This document shows, piece after piece, positions 1 through 11,552 of a DNA stretch of 64,000 nucleotides. Source of the DNA: Rallus limicola (Eukaryota > Chordata > Aves > Gruiformes > Rallidae); contig JAKCOZ010000040.1 in NCBI GenBank assembly GCA_022605955.1, positions 5,838,558-5,902,557 of the forward strand. Reading direction: 5' to 3'. Numbering within the stretch: the first letter of the stretch is position 1; each line of letters opens with the position of its first letter. The notes beneath the pieces were generated by a model. The model did no database searches. It was given only the letters and a program-made list of their open reading frames with translations, and was not told the DNA's origin. The position numbers and the translations under genes were made by a program.

Positions 1-630
1 GCACTTGGGGCACCCCAAGGGTGGGATCCACCGAGTAGGGTGGGGGTCCCACAGTGACACAACCCCACCGGGCTGCCTCCCCCTCCCCCCCCCCAAGGCT
101 CAGAGCTGGGGGTGGGGGGGCTGCGAGGAGGGGCCCCAGGTGTGCTCAGCCCCCGCACCCCCCCCGGGGCCCTGCCTGCCGCGATGGGGCAATGAAGGCT
201 GTAAAACCGGGTGGGGAAGGACGGAGGCCGGCTCCCACCCGCCGAAACCAGTCCAGCCTGCTGCGGCGTGGGGATCCCGGCCCCGCGCCCCGAACCGCCG
301 CGTCTCCCACCCCCGAGCCGCCTCCCCCGGGGCAGGGAGGAACCGGCCCGGCCGGGGGCCCCGGGCGTTCCGTCCCGTCCCCCCTCCCCGCCCCCCGCCC
401 CGCACCGAGCCCCGGGCGGGGATGGGGGATGGCTGCGGGGGATGAAGGGGAGCGGGGAACCCCCAAGAAAGGGGTGGCCCGAGGTGTGTTGGGGCGGGGG
501 TCGAGGGGGGCATCCCTCCCTCCTTCTCCCCCTCCCCACCCCGCCCCGGGAGGGGATTGTTTGTGCTGTGAAGAGGCTGCAGGGCTGTGGGGTTGGGTTT
601 TGTACTGGAATAAACGCCGCGTGTTTTCCA
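1..630 (+). other. Probable 3' UTR end of an upstream plus-strand gene (SP6 by synteny)
   Basis: No coding exon is recognisable here. The stretch is GC-rich, non-repetitive, and ends in a canonical AATAAA at 609-614 followed by a GT-rich segment, as expected for a cleavage site near 630. In human 17q21.32 the gene next to SCRN2 on this side, in the same orientation, is SP6, so the best guess is the tail of the SP6 3' UTR. That identity rests on gene order alone; no zinc-finger coding sequence falls inside the window. Confidence 0.35.
609..614 (+). terminator. Poly(A) signal AATAAA of the upstream gene
   Basis: Canonical hexamer on the plus strand with a T/G-rich downstream element. It marks the likely 3' end of the gene entering from the left. 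Confidence 0.45.
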
Positions 631-644
631 CCCCCCGGCTCTCC

Positions 645-838
645 GGCTCCATCTCTGCCAGGGGACCCCGGCACCCTGACCCCCACCCACCCACCTCTGC
701 CAGGGGATCCCGGTACCCTGACCCCCACCCACCTCTGCCAGGGGACCCTGGTACCCCGATCCCCACCCACCTCTGCCGGGGGACCCCGGTACCCTAACCC
801 CCACCCACCCACCTCTGCCAAGGGACCCCGGCATCCCA
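645..838. repeat. Minisatellite, about 41-bp unit, five copies
   Basis: Imperfect tandem copies built on CTCTGCCAGGGGACCC plus a GGTACCCTGACCCCCACCC half. It lies between the left-hand poly(A) signal and SCRN2. The open reading frames through it are repeat artefacts. Confidence 0.8.
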
Positions 839-1124
839 CACACCACCCCCCCCTAAACCCTGTCCTCTTGCCTCTGGGGCTGCTCGGGATGGGGATGCGG
901 GGAGCGTGGGGATGGGTAGGTGGGTGGGTGAGTGACCCCTAGTGAGGACCAGCTGAGAGCCCCCCACCCACCCCTTTCGGTAGGGCTGCATCCTGCACCC
1001 CTTTAGCCCAGCCTCGGAGGCCGGGATGCGCCGGGCGGGCGCCCATGGTCCCCCCCACGGGCAGGGTGCTGCCCGGCAGGTCTGCCTGCATACCGCGGGG
1101 CGGGCGTGCCGCGCAGGGCGCTGC

Positions 1125-1440
1125 CCACGCCGGGTGCTGCCCACTGGGGACACTGCCCACGCCGGGTGCTGCCCACGGGGGGTACAACCCACAAAGGGTG
1201 CTGCCCACGGGGGTGCTGCCCACGGGGGTATTACCTGCACAGGGTGCTGCCCACGGGGGATATTACTCAGGATGCTGCTGGAGGGGGGGGTACGACCCAC
1301 GCAGGGTGCTTCCCATCGGGGTGCTGCCCATGGGGGTACCACCCACGAGGGGTGCTGCCCACGGGGGGGTATTACCCACATAGGGTGCTACCCACGGGGG
1401 TACCACCCCCGCAGGGTGATGCCCACGGGATCTCTGCCCC
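1125..1440. repeat. Minisatellite built on GGGTGCTGCCCACGGGGG
   Basis: About fifteen degenerate copies of an 18-22 bp unit rich in CCCACGGGG. It sits just upstream of the CpG-rich SCRN2 promoter region. The same core is open on both strands in several frames, which explains the long spurious ORFs here. Confidence 0.8.
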
Positions 1441-1599
1441 ACGGGACACACACCCCCCTCCGCCCCCCCCACCCACACGGCTCGTACCTGGGCGCCCCGT
1501 CCCTGCCCCATGGGGGGGACACGAACCGGGACTCCCGCCCAAGGGCTCCTTTGGGGTCTGGTACCCCACGGGGGTGCCGGTGCCGGTGGCCGCCCTCGC

Positions 1600-1860
1600 C
1601 CGCTGCCGCCGTGCGACCTCCGGCCACGGGGCGCCGCCGTCGCCCGGACGGGGCGGGACGAGACCGGGCGGCGGGGCGGGACCGGGCAGCGGCGGCGGCC
1701 CCGCGGAAGCAGCGGCAGGTCCGTGGGGTCGGCGGCTCCCGGGAAGGGAGCTCGTGCGGGGATTCCCGGGATCCGGGGCTGGTGCAGGGGATCCGGTTAT
1801 TGGGGCTGCGCGGGCGGAGGTCTCCGGTCGGTGCTGAGCTGCGGGGGAGGGGGGGCTGCG
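1600..1860 (+). promoter_or_regulatory. SCRN2: CpG-rich candidate promoter and first exon region of SCRN2
   Basis: Dense CpG and GGGCGGG-type GC boxes, for example around 1650-1690, occupy a short non-repetitive block. The SCRN2 start codon lies one base after a good 3' splice site (acceptor AG at 2258-2259), so an untranslated first exon must lie upstream, and this is the best candidate. I cannot fix the donor site or the transcription start from sequence alone. Confidence 0.45.
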
Positions 1861-2011
1861 GCAGGAGGTGCCACCCCCCGAGTGGGGTCCCTGATATCCA
1901 CCAGGTCCAAGGGACCACGCCATCCCCCAGCCACCCCTCCCCATGACCCCTGTATCCCCACATCTGCCAGACCCAAAGGGATTCTAGGGACAAGGGGGTG
2001 AGTAGAGAGAG

Positions 2012-4254
<2,243 letters not shown>

Positions 4255-4590
4255 ACCCCACGCAGGTGGGTGGGCTCAGTCCCTGTTCCCCCCCCCCCCC
4301 ACCTCTCTGGCTTTGTTCCTGGATGAGGAAACCTGAATGGGCTGAAATCTCCAGCCCTGCCTGGGGGTATGGAGCTTCCAGCCCCCTAACTCACCCTGGT
4401 TCCTTTTTGAGAGGTGGCTGTGGCCCGAAACCTGAGTGCAGAGAGAAGGAGAGTGACATGGAGCGGGGTTTGGAGTCCCCTTTGCACCTCCATGGGTCTT
4501 AGCCCAGCATGAGGCAGAGCTGCCCATGCTCGGCCCCTCTGGGGCTGGCTGTGGGGCTGGGGGCTCCGTGGCAGACCAGGCTGGTAAAGG

Positions 4591-4596
4591 AATAAA
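4591..4596 (+). terminator. SCRN2: SCRN2 poly(A) signal AATAAA
   Basis: This is the only canonical hexamer after the SCRN2 stop at 4254, giving a 3' UTR of about 360 bp without repeats or other coding. Cleavage 10-30 bp downstream would fall inside or past the LRRC46 stop codon (4605-4603) on the other strand, so the two transcripts overlap tail to tail. Confidence 0.8.
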
Positions 4597-4601
4597 GAGG
4601 C

Positions 4602-4607
4602 TTTAAT
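4602..4607 (-). terminator. LRRC46: Candidate LRRC46 poly(A) signal ATTAAA overlapping its stop codon
   Basis: On the minus strand ATTAAA spans 4607-4602 and includes the TAA stop at 4605-4603. No AATAAA occurs on the minus strand between the stop and the SCRN2 stop, so this is the best nearby signal and would give a 3' UTR of only about 20 bases. A weaker, more distal site inside SCRN2 cannot be excluded. Confidence 0.45.
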
Positions 4608-7600
4608 CTGAGCTGTGTGGTGCCGTCCTGGCCTGGGGTGTTTGGGGGAACTGCCTATTTCTTGCTCCTTTGGTGCGAGTCTTCTCCTCTGGAGCTTTGC
4701 TCTGGGGCTGGCTCCTGCCTGGAGCTCGCTGGGGCTGCTCACCGGGCCCTGGCAGGGGTGGCAGCTGCAGCCCTGGCTTCGTTTGGGGATGGGGATGGGG
4801 CCGGCTCGGGTCTGGGACCATGAGGCAGGCTGCTCCCTCCCTGCCTGGGCTCAGTGGGGCTGGAGGCAGCAGCAGATCCTGACGCTCCTGCAGCTCCTGC
4901 AGCTCTTCCAGGCGGGTCTGGTGGTCATCCAGAGCCTCCCTGCGCCTCCACCGTGAGCGTCTGGCCAGCTCCTGGTGTAAATCCACAAAGAAATCTGCTG
5001 GGGAGAGGGGGAGGGAGAATTACTGGAGACCTGATGCACCCGGCCGAGCTCCCCATCGCTCCTGTCACACCTGGGGACAGGCTGGGGCTGCTTAACCCCG
5101 AGCATGACACGTGTCCTGCTTGGTTTGGGCACCTCTGCCTGTGGTGAAAGGGCCGCTCAGCTCAGAGAGCAGCTCAGCGTCTTCATCCTCGCTGCTGGGA
5201 GAGTTTTCTGCCTCCTCTTCCTCACCCAGGCTGCTGCAGATGTTCTGGGCATCCAGCTCCAGGAGGTGGGGCAGGGCTCCCACCACCAGCTCTCTGCAAG
5301 GACCCAAGGGAGAGCAGATGTTCCCCCCACCCCACAGCATCACCTCAGGGTTGGGAGCAGGTTGGGGTGACACCAAATTCCACCCCTCCAGCACCCCCTC
5401 CCCAGCACCACTCAGCACAGCCCACCCTGGCCTGGGCGGAGAGCAGGGATTTGGGTTTCGGGGGTTTAGGGAGGGGGTGTGGTCAGGCTGTATTTGATTT
5501 TTGGGGCTGGTGTGTAGCCCTCTGAGGGGTCTGTGTGGTTTGGGGGAGCTGCCAGCCCCTGACCCACCTGTATCCATGCTGGTGGGTGCACTCGTTTCCC
5601 CTCAGGTCGAGGCGCTGGAGGCTGCGGGGCAGCTCGTCTGCAGAGACCAAAGGGGAGGTGGGAGGGTGAGACCAGACCTGAGCCCCCCACTCCTCCCCCA
5701 AATCCCTGCACCCTCCATCTCCCCTGGCTCTTCACCCGCTCCCGAGGTGACAGCCCTGCTGTGGGAAGCAGTCTCTCACCTCACACCTGGGGAAACTGAG
5801 GCAGGGAGGGAATGGAAAATCACACCCACCCCATGTGAAAACAGGGTGGGGAGGGGTCCCCCTTCCCAGCCCCTCACTGTTCCCTCTCTCACCCCTGTCT
5901 GCAAGCAGAGGGCCCGGTGCCACAACAGCCAGGCTAGAGAGGACAGGAGGGAGATATTATCCCTCTGCCCCTCCCTCTTCTGCCAAAAATCCCCCTCAGG
6001 AGGAGCTGGTGGGGAAGGGCTGTCAGGGCTGGAGCAGCTTTGCCATAGGAGGGGCTGAAATCCCCCAGATTTCATCTGAGCAGCTGCAATGTTCTGCCAA
6101 AGCAGGACACGAGGTGGAAGCAAACACCTGGAAGGGACAGGGCAAACCTTGGGTGCAGGGCTCCTCTGGGACATGCAGGCCAGCCCCTGGGGTGGGACCC
6201 CAAACCCAAAGGCCCTGGTACCCGAGGCAGCTCCCGGGCAGAGCCAGGTCACATCCAGCCCCATTCCTGCTTCCCACCTGGGTCCAGTGCCTGGATCTGG
6301 TTGTGGGACAAGTCCAGGCCGCGCAGGTGTCGCAGGGGCAGCAGGTTCTCCACTCTGCGGATGTGGTTTCCAGCCAGGGAGAGGAAGCTGCAGGGCACAG
6401 GGAGGGCAGTGGGGTGAGGTTGGGGGGCACACCACCACCCCCCCCCCCCCCCCTCAGGGTCAGGGCCAGCAACACCAGGCTGTCAGGGGCTGCAACTCGG
6501 CTCTGCCAAGGGCAGGACAGAGCCCTGCTCTCCTCTGACCATGATAAACAGTCTCTTTGGGGGCAGGAGCTGCCCGTACCGCAGGTTGGGAAAGCAGCCC
6601 AGGTTCTCCATCTTCTTGATTTTGTTCTGGAAAAAGAGAACCAAACAAACCCCAAACTAAACAGCAAAGCGACACGTTTCCCCACTGCACAACAGCATCG
6701 GAGTTTGGGAGCACCCTGGGCTTGCTCCAGCCTCACAGAGGCAACGTGATGTCCCACCAACAGCCACGGATGCTTTACGGAGAGGGGTGAGGGGCTGCGG
6801 CGGCGTGGAGAGCCGGGCAGGGTGCAGGGGGGCCCTAAAGCCCCTCACAGGGGGTGAGAAACACCGGCTGGCTGACACCATCCCATCGGTGGTACCGTCA
6901 TTGTAGGACAGTGCTGCCAGCCCCTCTGGCAAAGCTCAGCAGCAGCACTGGGGGGTGTCTGTGGTCCCCCCCGAAGAGGCCTTCACCTGCAGAACCGGTG
7001 CTGGTCTCTGCTGCCCCACAGCTGCCATAGTGTCCTACCTGCTGCAGGTAGAGGCTGCGAATCTCCCGCAGGTTCTGGAGCCTCCTGATAGCACCGATGT
7101 TCTCCCGGTCCAAGGGGACAGTGGAGGATGGGGACAACAGCCCCGTGGATCTAGAGGAAGGGGGACGCTCTGTGTGTCCTCTGTGCCCAGAGACCCCCTC
7201 CCCGCCAGCCCCGATTGGGAGGCTGAGCTCTGCACAGGTTCTCACCGGCTCTCGGGGTGCGGGGGCTCCACCAGCCGAGGCAGGCTCCTCGCGGTGATGA
7301 GGCTGTCGGTGTGGGTCACCGCTGGGGATGTCTGCTCACGGGCTGTGGGGCACCCAGAGTGAGTGGGCTCGGGCAGCAGGAGCCAGCTCCCCCCCGTTCC
7401 CCCTCCCCATACCCCCCTGGGCTGACACATAATCAGGCCCCCGCTAACTCACCCCCGAGCGGGGTATCCCCCTGCCTAGTCACAGCGGGGAGGCGGCCCG
7501 CGTCCTTGTCCCCTCCTGGGGCTCCCGGGCGGCTGTGCCGTTGGGGCTGGGCCGGTCCCCCCACTCTCAGCGGGGGCAGGGGTGCTGAGGCAATGGGGGG

Positions 7601-7687
7601 CAGTGAGGACAGGGCCGCCGAGCTGGAGGGGATCCGCGCTGGGACCCTCAAGGGGGGCAGAGACACGCTGGGGCCGGCGGGGATCAT
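4603..7687 (-). CDS. LRRC46: Leucine-rich repeat-containing protein 46 (8 coding exons, 408 aa)
   Basis: Exons in transcript order: 7687-7453, 7342-7246, 7150-7039, 6626-6580, 6387-6278, 5637-5568, 5293-5133 and 4997-4603; all phases agree. The LRR core reads LDRENIGAIRRLQNLREIRS, LYLQQ, NKIKKMENLGCFPNLRFLSL, AGNHIRRVENLLPLRHLRGL, DLSHNQIQALDP and LQRLDLRGNECTHQHGYREL. It is followed by the acidic EDEDAELLSELSGPF motif and a basic coiled tail (HQELARRSRWRRREALDDHQ). This matches the LRRC46 family, linked to the sperm flagellum and motile cilia. Exons 2 and 3 contain no Met, and the only in-frame ATG of exon 1 is at 7687, which fixes the start. The first 78 residues are Pro/Arg-rich, a longer head than I recall for the mammalian protein. 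Exon 8 has an NAGNAG acceptor (one-codon ambiguity). Confidence 0.9.
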
Positions 7688-7758
7688 TGGGCGGGGGTCT
7701 GCAAGGTTGGGGGTGTCCGCCGGGCCGCCAAGGCCGGCGCATAGGCCTCAGCGTGCCC

Positions 7759-7771
7759 GTTGCTAGGAGAC
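7759..7771. promoter_or_regulatory. LRRC46: RFX X-box-like site GTTGCTAGGAGAC
   Basis: The left half GTTGC plus the spaced GGAGAC half resemble the imperfect X-box bound by RFX factors, which drive motile-cilium genes. It lies 72 bp upstream of the LRRC46 start codon, fitting that gene's ciliary role. Binding is inferred from the motif alone. Confidence 0.55.
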
Positions 7772-7821
7772 GGGCGGGGAGGGGCGGAAGCCTTTCCCTG
7801 GCCGGCATCACTCGTCCTCTC

Positions 7822-7833
7822 CGCGCATGCGCG
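7822..7833. promoter_or_regulatory. MRPL10: NRF1 palindrome CGCGCATGCGCG
   Basis: Perfect match to the NRF1 consensus (YGCGCAYGCGCR), 49 bp upstream of the MRPL10 start codon. NRF1 is the classic activator of nuclear genes for mitochondrial proteins. Confidence 0.8.
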
Positions 7834-7881
7834 CCCTCAGTCCTCCGCCTTCCCGCCAGCCTTTGCTCTCCCGCGGCAAAG

Positions 7882-9503
7882 ATGGCGGCGCTGAGGGGGG
7901 TCGCGCCGTGGTGCCGGGGTGAGCGGAGCGGCTCCTCACCGGGGCCGGGAGTCCCGCGGGGCTCGGGCGGGGCGGCGTGCGAGGGCCTGTCCCCACCCTG
8001 GCGGCGCCTCTCCAGCTCCGCCGGGGCCTGGGCGCCCAGCACTGCCCGTGTGCCCTCTCCCTCTCTCCGTCCCCAGGCTGGCTGCCCGCGCTGCAGCCCG
8101 TCCGCCGCGGCTCCAAGGCGGTCACCCGGCACTGGAAGGCCATGCACTTCCAGCGCCAGAAGCTCATGGCCGTCACCGAGTACCTGGCCCCGCGGCCGGC
8201 CGTCCCCCCGCACTGCCTGGCCCCCAGGAAGGAGAAGCACGAAGAGGTAAAATACCGCGGTGCTGGGAGACCGGCCGGCCCCGGGGGGGGGCGGTTTGTG
8301 AGCCCCCGCCTCACCCCGGGGTGGTGCGGACGCCAGCGGCAGCCCTGCTGGACACCGGGACCAGAGACTTGGGGTGGTGGTGGGGGGGGGGTGTTGCCTC
8401 CTCTTCTCATCACCTTGGGATGCCCCAGCTGGGAATCCCGGGGCTGGAAGCTGGGTGAGCCCCGCTGTGTGGCAGCAGCGATGTGTCCAACACAGGACCA
8501 GGGGTGAGGGGCTGGTTTGCCCCTTCCCCGCAGCCCATCGCTGCTCCCTCCCTTCAGGACAATGGCTACGCCCGGCTGCTGCGGCGGCAGGTGGAGGAGG
8601 TGCTGCGGGACAACCGGATGATCGCTGTCTGCCACTACAGCTCCATGCCCGACGAGGACATGATGCTGATGAGGCAGTACCTGCGGAAGCACAGCATCGA
8701 GGTCAAGTTCGTCCTGAACGAGGTAAGGACCAGAACTGCCAGGGCAGAGCCTGGCCTGGGTGTGGGAGGGAGGCAGAGGGGAGGTAGGATGGCTGCACGG
8801 TGCCTTCTTGGGGTGCAGAGCGGCCTCCGTGCAGCCCCGCTGCTCTCTGAGAGCCGCCTCTGCCAGATTATCCGCCCTGTGCTGTCCGAGTCCAAGTACA
8901 AGAACCTCCTGCCTCTCTTTGTGGCGCGCAACATCCTGCTGGTGAGCCGGGAGACCAAGGTGAAGGAGATGCTGCGGGTGCTGAAGAGAGTGCCACAGGT
9001 CAACCTCCTGGGTGAGAGCCTTCCCTGCACCCCCAGCTGCTGGCACCGAGCTCGGGGCTCTCAGCCGGTGCTGGGGAGCGGTGCTCCCTCTGCCTAACGG
9101 GATCCGGGATCGCTGCCGTGCCCGTTACAACGAGGGGGTGGGTGGTGAAGGGTGGGAGAGCTGCGTGCAGGGCCAAGCCTTTCCTCGTGTGCCCGGGGGA
9201 GGCAAAAAGCCCCTCATCTCCCACCCTCCGCTCTGCTCCTCTCTGCCAGGCGCCTGCATCGACGACACCATCCTGAGCAGGCAGGGGGTGGAGAACTTTG
9301 CCAAGCTGCCCTCGCTGGAGGCCACCCAGGGCCAGACAGTGGGTGCTCTGGCCCTCCTGCCCTCCCAAACGTCCTCCCTGCTGCAGCGCGGCTCCGCACA
9401 CCTCACGGCTCTCCTGGATCAGCACATCAGCCGGCTGCAGGCCGGGCAGCAGGCAGAGAGCCCTGATGAGCCCCGACCTGCCCAGAGCTCGGGGGCTCAA
9501 TGA
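7882..9503 (+). CDS. MRPL10: Mitochondrial large ribosomal subunit protein uL10m (5 exons, 256 aa)
   Basis: Exons 7882-7918, 8077-8246, 8558-8722, 8867-9011 and 9250-9503 give 256 residues, close to the human length of about 261. The basic, Arg-rich head ([13 protein letters not shown], then [20 protein letters not shown]) is typical of a mitochondrial presequence. The uL10m body includes [97 protein letters not shown] and [12 protein letters not shown]. The product anchors the L7/L12 stalk of the mitochondrial 55S ribosome. The start is the first ATG in a GCAAAG-ATG-G context just downstream of the NRF1 site. Exon 4 starts at the in-frame AG at 8865-8866, not the upstream one at 8818-8819, because the family reads straight from VLNE into IIRPVL. 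Confidence 0.96.
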
Positions 9504-9840
9504 CGCTGGTTCCCCGTGTCGGCTCTTTGCTGGCCGGGGGGTGGGTCAGGGGTGGGAGATTTGGCCCTGGGTGGGTACCCAGAGGTGGGGCTGAGGGTCC
9601 TGCAGCATCACCAGCCTGTTCGGGGAGCCCTGGCCCTTCCCTTTGCTCCCAGCTCCAGTGGCGCCTGGGAATGTCAGAGGGTGGCTGGGATCGGCCGGGG
9701 GAGGCAGAGCTGGTGGGGTCTGGGGGTGGTGCTGGGGGGGGCGAGGATGGTGGGTGCCCCGAGACCCCCGCACCCTCCGTGGTGGGAGGAACATGCTGTG
9801 ACACTGACTGAGCCATGTCTGTGTGATCACTGCCCTGCCC

Positions 9841-9846
9841 ATTAAA
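9841..9846 (+). terminator. MRPL10: MRPL10 poly(A) signal ATTAAA
   Basis: Variant hexamer 338 bp after the stop, followed by a TGGAGGTCTTTGTCTTGG GU-rich element. It is the first plausible signal after the MRPL10 coding region; 9504-9840 is non-repetitive 3' UTR. Confidence 0.65.
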
Positions 9847-10149
9847 GCAAGTGGTAATGGAGATGCTGGAGGTCTTTGTCTTGGATTTGGGGGGTGGGTG
9901 GGGGGTTCCAGCCCCTCACTGCCATGGGGGGAGGCTGGGTGCTACTGCGGGGCTGTCTTGGAGCTGGGGAGTGGGCAAAGGGAAATCCTGGGGTGGGGGT
10001 AAAGCAAAGCTTTGGGGGTGAGAGCCAGGATCCTGGGGAAGGGGGATGCTTCTCCCGGGGGTACCCCGGCTCCGCGTGGGTGGAGCTCGGGCCCTTTTCC
10101 CGGGGGTGGCCTTGGGGGGTGGGCGGTGGGTGCTGCCTGGATGGGATCA

Positions 10150-10456
10150 TCCCCCCCACCCCCCGCCCCCTACGGGAGAGGAACCGTCCCGCGGCCGGAG
10201 CCATCCGCAGACCCGGGCGGAGGGTCGGGTCTGTCCGTGCTCTGCCCGCGGTGGGTCCGGCTCGGGGCGGGCGGCCGCTGGGGATGGTCCCGGTGTCCCG
10301 GCGGGTCCCCGACGCTGACGGCTCCGGTCCTCCACGGTGCAGGGGGCAGAGCCGAGCGGCTCCGGCCCGGCGCCTCCGCCTCCTTCCGTGTTCCGCTTCC
10401 TGCAGCCACCGGGCAGGATGCGACCGGCCCCGGCTGCCCGCCCGCCGCCCGCCCAG
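10150..10456 (+). promoter_or_regulatory. OSBPL7: CpG island promoter and untranslated first exon of OSBPL7
   Basis: A CpG-dense block ends in a clean donor, CCCAG|GTGAGC, at 10456/10457. The next acceptor is CCTCACAG at 11453, 99 bp before the coding start, giving an intron of about 1 kb. The exon contains an upstream ATG at 10418 whose frame closes at 11466-11468 (17 codons across the junction). The transcription start is not determinable here. Confidence 0.6.
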
Positions 10457-11453
10457 GTGAGCACCGGGGACCCGGCCTGGGGCGAGGGGGGGGGGGGGTC
10501 CAGCCCCGTGCCCACCCTCCGCCCCCCATCCTCCTCCCGCCCTCCAGCCGGCCCCGGCCCCCGCTGCAGCGGCTCCGGGGGGGTGACACCTGCGGGGGGG
10601 GACACGGGGATGGGCTTTACCCCGCGCGGCAAAGGGCGTGGGGGGGTTTAGGGGGCTGCGGGGGTCGCACCCTGCCTGGAGCAGGCGGGGGCTTTGTGTT
10701 CCTCCCCACGCCCCCCCCGCCCCCCGCTCCTGTCCCCGGTGGGGGGTGCGGGCAGAGGGGGCGGCTGCGGACCCCCGGGGGCACCGGCACAGCCCCGCTC
10801 CCGTGCGAGGCGGGGGGGGGGGGTGTGTCAATTCTGCCCCCCTGGCAGCACCCAGGGGTGCTCTCCCCTTGCTGCCGGGTAGGGTAGGGGGCGTCCGGGC
10901 TGCGGTGGGTGCCCCCTGCTTTGAGCGGGCTGGGGGGGGGGATGCGGGGCTCTGATTGTCGGTGCGGCGGTTACTGGTGTCGGGGTAATCCCGGAGCCCA
11001 TCCCACAGCATACCTGGGTGCCCTGGCAGGGAACGTCCTGGTGGAGGGGGGTGGGGGGGGAGGGGAGCGTCCCCGTGCCTCAGTTTCCCCTTCCTGTAAT
11101 TGAGAACAGCGAAGGGAAGACCCCTGATGGGAGGGAGTTTGGGGGTTTGGGGGTGCTGGGGTGAACTGGGGCTGCTCCCAGTCGCTGTTCCTGGCTGTGC
11201 CAGCTGCGGGGTGACGGAGCGGGGCGGCGGGGCCGGACTCTGGACCTGCCAGGCCGGCGGGCGAGGGCCGGGCCGCGGGGCTGAGATAAGGCTGGGTGCG
11301 ACGAAAGCTCAAAAGCTGCTGGGTCACAGGCCAAGCTCCAGCTTTTGGGGAGCAGGAGGATCCTTCTCACCCCTTGACCCCGCGAGGGAAGGGGGGAGGG
11401 TGGGGGATTCCTCCCCCCCATGGGCTCACTCGCTCCATGTCTCCTCCTCACAG
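10457..11453 (+). other. OSBPL7 5' UTR intron, no other gene seen
   Basis: G-rich intronic sequence with several G runs (10487-10499, 10810-10820, 11047-11060), no recognisable coding exon and no mobile element. Predicted reading frames here are low-complexity Pro/Gly strings. Confidence 0.6.
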
Positions 11454-11552
11454 CGGCTCCGGCTGTGACGGCCGAGCTCGGCCCCTCAGTCCTGTGGACA
11501 GGAGGGGGGGGCTTTGGCCTGCCCCTCACCCAGCCCCATCCCTTCACCGGCC

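Larger units (their letters stand above)
7688..7881. promoter_or_regulatory. Bidirectional CpG promoter between LRRC46 and MRPL10
   Basis: Only 194 bp separate the two divergent start codons. The block is CpG-rich, has no TATA box, and carries an X-box-like element (7759-7771) on the LRRC46 side and a perfect NRF1 palindrome (7822-7833) on the MRPL10 side. Both 5' UTRs must fit inside it. Confidence 0.85.

Noticed and set aside
8819..8866. Earlier MRPL10 exon 4 acceptor (GGTGCAG at 8819)
   Set aside because: It would add a segment ([16 protein letters not shown]) absent from the family. The acceptor at 8865-8866 gives the expected NE-IIRPVL junction.
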